This document shows positions 5,779 to 6,872 of a stretch of DNA of 6,872 nucleotides, piece after piece (the first letter of the stretch is position 1; each line of letters opens with the position of its first letter). A program made the position numbers and the translations under genes. The notes under the pieces were generated by a model. It was not told the origin of the DNA and ran no database searches. It worked only from the letters and a program-made list of their open reading frames with translations. The stretch is from NCBI GenBank assembly GCA_947475125.1, contig CANJMX010000084.1:1-6872 (forward strand), written 5' to 3'. The stretch is from Actinomycetota bacterium (lineage in GTDB: Bacteria; Actinomycetota; Thermoleophilia; Miltoncostaeales; Miltoncostaeaceae).

Positions 5779-6872
5779 CTGCGACGAGGTCGCGGTCTTG
5801 GAGCCGGCGAAGAGCGGCGGCTCGTTCGTACTTGCCGACTCCGGGAATGCCCCGGGAACCTCGATGAACTGCTCCGGGTACCCATACATACCGTGCTCGG
5901 AGATGTCGAGGCCCGCCATCTCGTCCTCTTCGCTCACGCGAAGGCCAACTGTGTACTTGATCAACGCGAACACGATGAACGATGCAGTAAACGTGAATGC
6001 GATAGTTGCGGCCACCCCGTACACCTGAACCCACAACTGGTGACCGCCGCCTCCGTAGAAGATACCGGCCTCCGAACCTGAGAGGTTCAGTGCGTCGAGG
6101 CGGTCGCGAGTGGCGAAGAGCCCCACTGCCAGGGTGCCGAGAACTCCCGACACACCGTGCACCGGGATGCAGCCGATGGGGTCATCGACCTTGAGCTTGT
6201 CAACCAGCACCACCAGCGCCGGCACGAGAATTCCGACGACGAACCCGATGACCACTGCGGCCCACGGATCGACGAAGGCACATGGTGCCGTGATGGCCAC
6301 CAGGCCGGCAATGGCCCCGTTGCCCATCTGTGAGACGTCAAGCGTCTTGAACATGACCAGCGAGCCGATGGTGGCGCCAACGACGCCGGCCGCAGCCGCC
6401 AGGTTGGTGTTGATGGCCACGTCGGCGAAGTTGTAGCCGACCGCCCCGAGGAACGAACCGGGGTTGAAGCCCATCCAACCGACCCACAAGATCAACACCC
6501 CGAGGATGGCGAGCGGAATCGAGTGGCCGGGAATTGGCTGTGGCTTTCCTTCCCGGAACTTCCCGATGCGTGGCCCCAGCAGGAGCGTTCCGGCGATGGC
6601 CGCGAGTGCACCCTGCAGGTGGACGATCGAAGATCCCGCGAAGTCGAGGAAGCCGTTCTGAAAGAGCCAGCCGCCACCCCAGGTCCAGTGGGCGACGATT
6701 GGGTAGATGACCCCGGTGAAGATGACACCGAAGATGATGTACGCGATGAACTTCGTGCGGTCGAGCATCGTGCCGAACACGATGGCGAGCGACACGGCAC
6801 AGAACACCGCCTGGAAGAAGAAGACTGCCTCAACCGGGATGTTGTATGCCGCGAGGGCGTTGCCGAAGTCGA
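5776..6872 (-). CDS. amtB: Ammonium transporter, 5' end outside the window
   Basis: The 364 visible residues enter open at the right edge (first residues DFGNALAAYNIPVEAVFF), so roughly the first quarter of a normal 400-480-aa Amt protein is missing. The trimeric inner-membrane channel takes up ammonium. In visible-fragment numbering, the key pore features are Trp64 (E. coli Trp148 position, HWTWGGGWL), Asp76 (Asp160 position) and the twin histidines His84 and His238 (168 and 318 positions, SSIVH and PVHGVSG). Further family motifs are GFNPGS, NTNLAAAAG and GLVAITAP. Several hydrophobic helices alternate with short loops. The cytoplasmic C-terminus has the family motif EEDEMAGLDISEHG, which in relatives contacts PII, followed by about 38 extra residues rich in Pro, Ser and Glu. 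The PII gene lies 12 nt downstream. The promoter and any nitrogen control site would be beyond the window. Confidence 0.96.
   Translation of the reverse strand, partial: DFGNALAAYNIPVEAVFFFQAVFCAVSLAIVFGTMLDRTKFIAYIIFGVIFTGVIYPIVAHWTWGGGWLFQNGFLDFAGSSIVHLQGALAAIAGTLLLGPRIGKFREGKPQPIPGHSIPLAILGVLILWVGWMGFNPGSFLGAVGYNFADVAINTNLAAAAGVVGATIGSLVMFKTLDVSQMGNGAIAGLVAITAPCAFVDPWAAVVIGFVVGILVPALVVLVDKLKVDDPIGCIPVHGVSGVLGTLAVGLFATRDRLDALNLSGSEAGIFYGGGGHQLWVQVYGVAATIAFTFTASFIVFALIKYTVGLRVSEEDEMAGLDISEHGMYGYPEQFIEVPGAFPESASTNEPPLFAGSKTATSSQ

Overview
The window looks like an ordinary chromosomal segment from a high-GC bacterium, most likely an actinomycetote. The evidence is strongly GC-biased third codon positions, GTG starts, 4-nt gene overlaps, and a secreted beta-rich protein of a style I associate with Thermoleophilia-type actinobacteria. 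The class-level placement is an inference from memory of family style. I see no tRNA, rRNA, CRISPR array, insertion sequence or phage gene.

Left part (1-1941, minus strand): glutamine-dependent NAD+ synthetase (nadE), followed with a 14-nt overlap by the start of an exported protein. That protein has a signal peptide and what may be a subtilase-type propeptide, and it runs off the left edge. Centre (2040-5401, plus strand): a small four-cysteine zinc-ribbon protein, a secreted protein with a degenerate 5-residue tandem repeat, then an OmpR/PhoB-type response regulator and its membrane histidine kinase joined by a 4-nt GTGA overlap. A 98-bp divergent region separates nadE from the plus-strand group. 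Right part (5398-6872, minus strand): an ammonium transporter (amtB, 5' end outside the window) followed by a PII signalling protein (glnB/glnK family), an operon-type pair with a 12-nt gap.

Functionally, the amtB-glnB pair is a standard ammonium uptake and nitrogen-sensing module: PII binds the transporter and closes it when nitrogen is plentiful. Here the PII T-loop keeps Arg47, the residue that plugs the channel in the E. coli complex, but has Thr where the modifiable Tyr51 normally sits. That suggests control by small effectors alone. NadE also consumes glutamine, but a regulatory link to the nitrogen genes is only a guess. The two-component system's stimulus cannot be read from sequence.

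The most unusual local structure is the convergent junction near 5340-5401. The kinase and PII genes share one CTAG that supplies both stop codons, and a 16-position near-perfect hairpin, probably a terminator, lies inside the last codons of the kinase. I do not see a clearly new multi-gene system.
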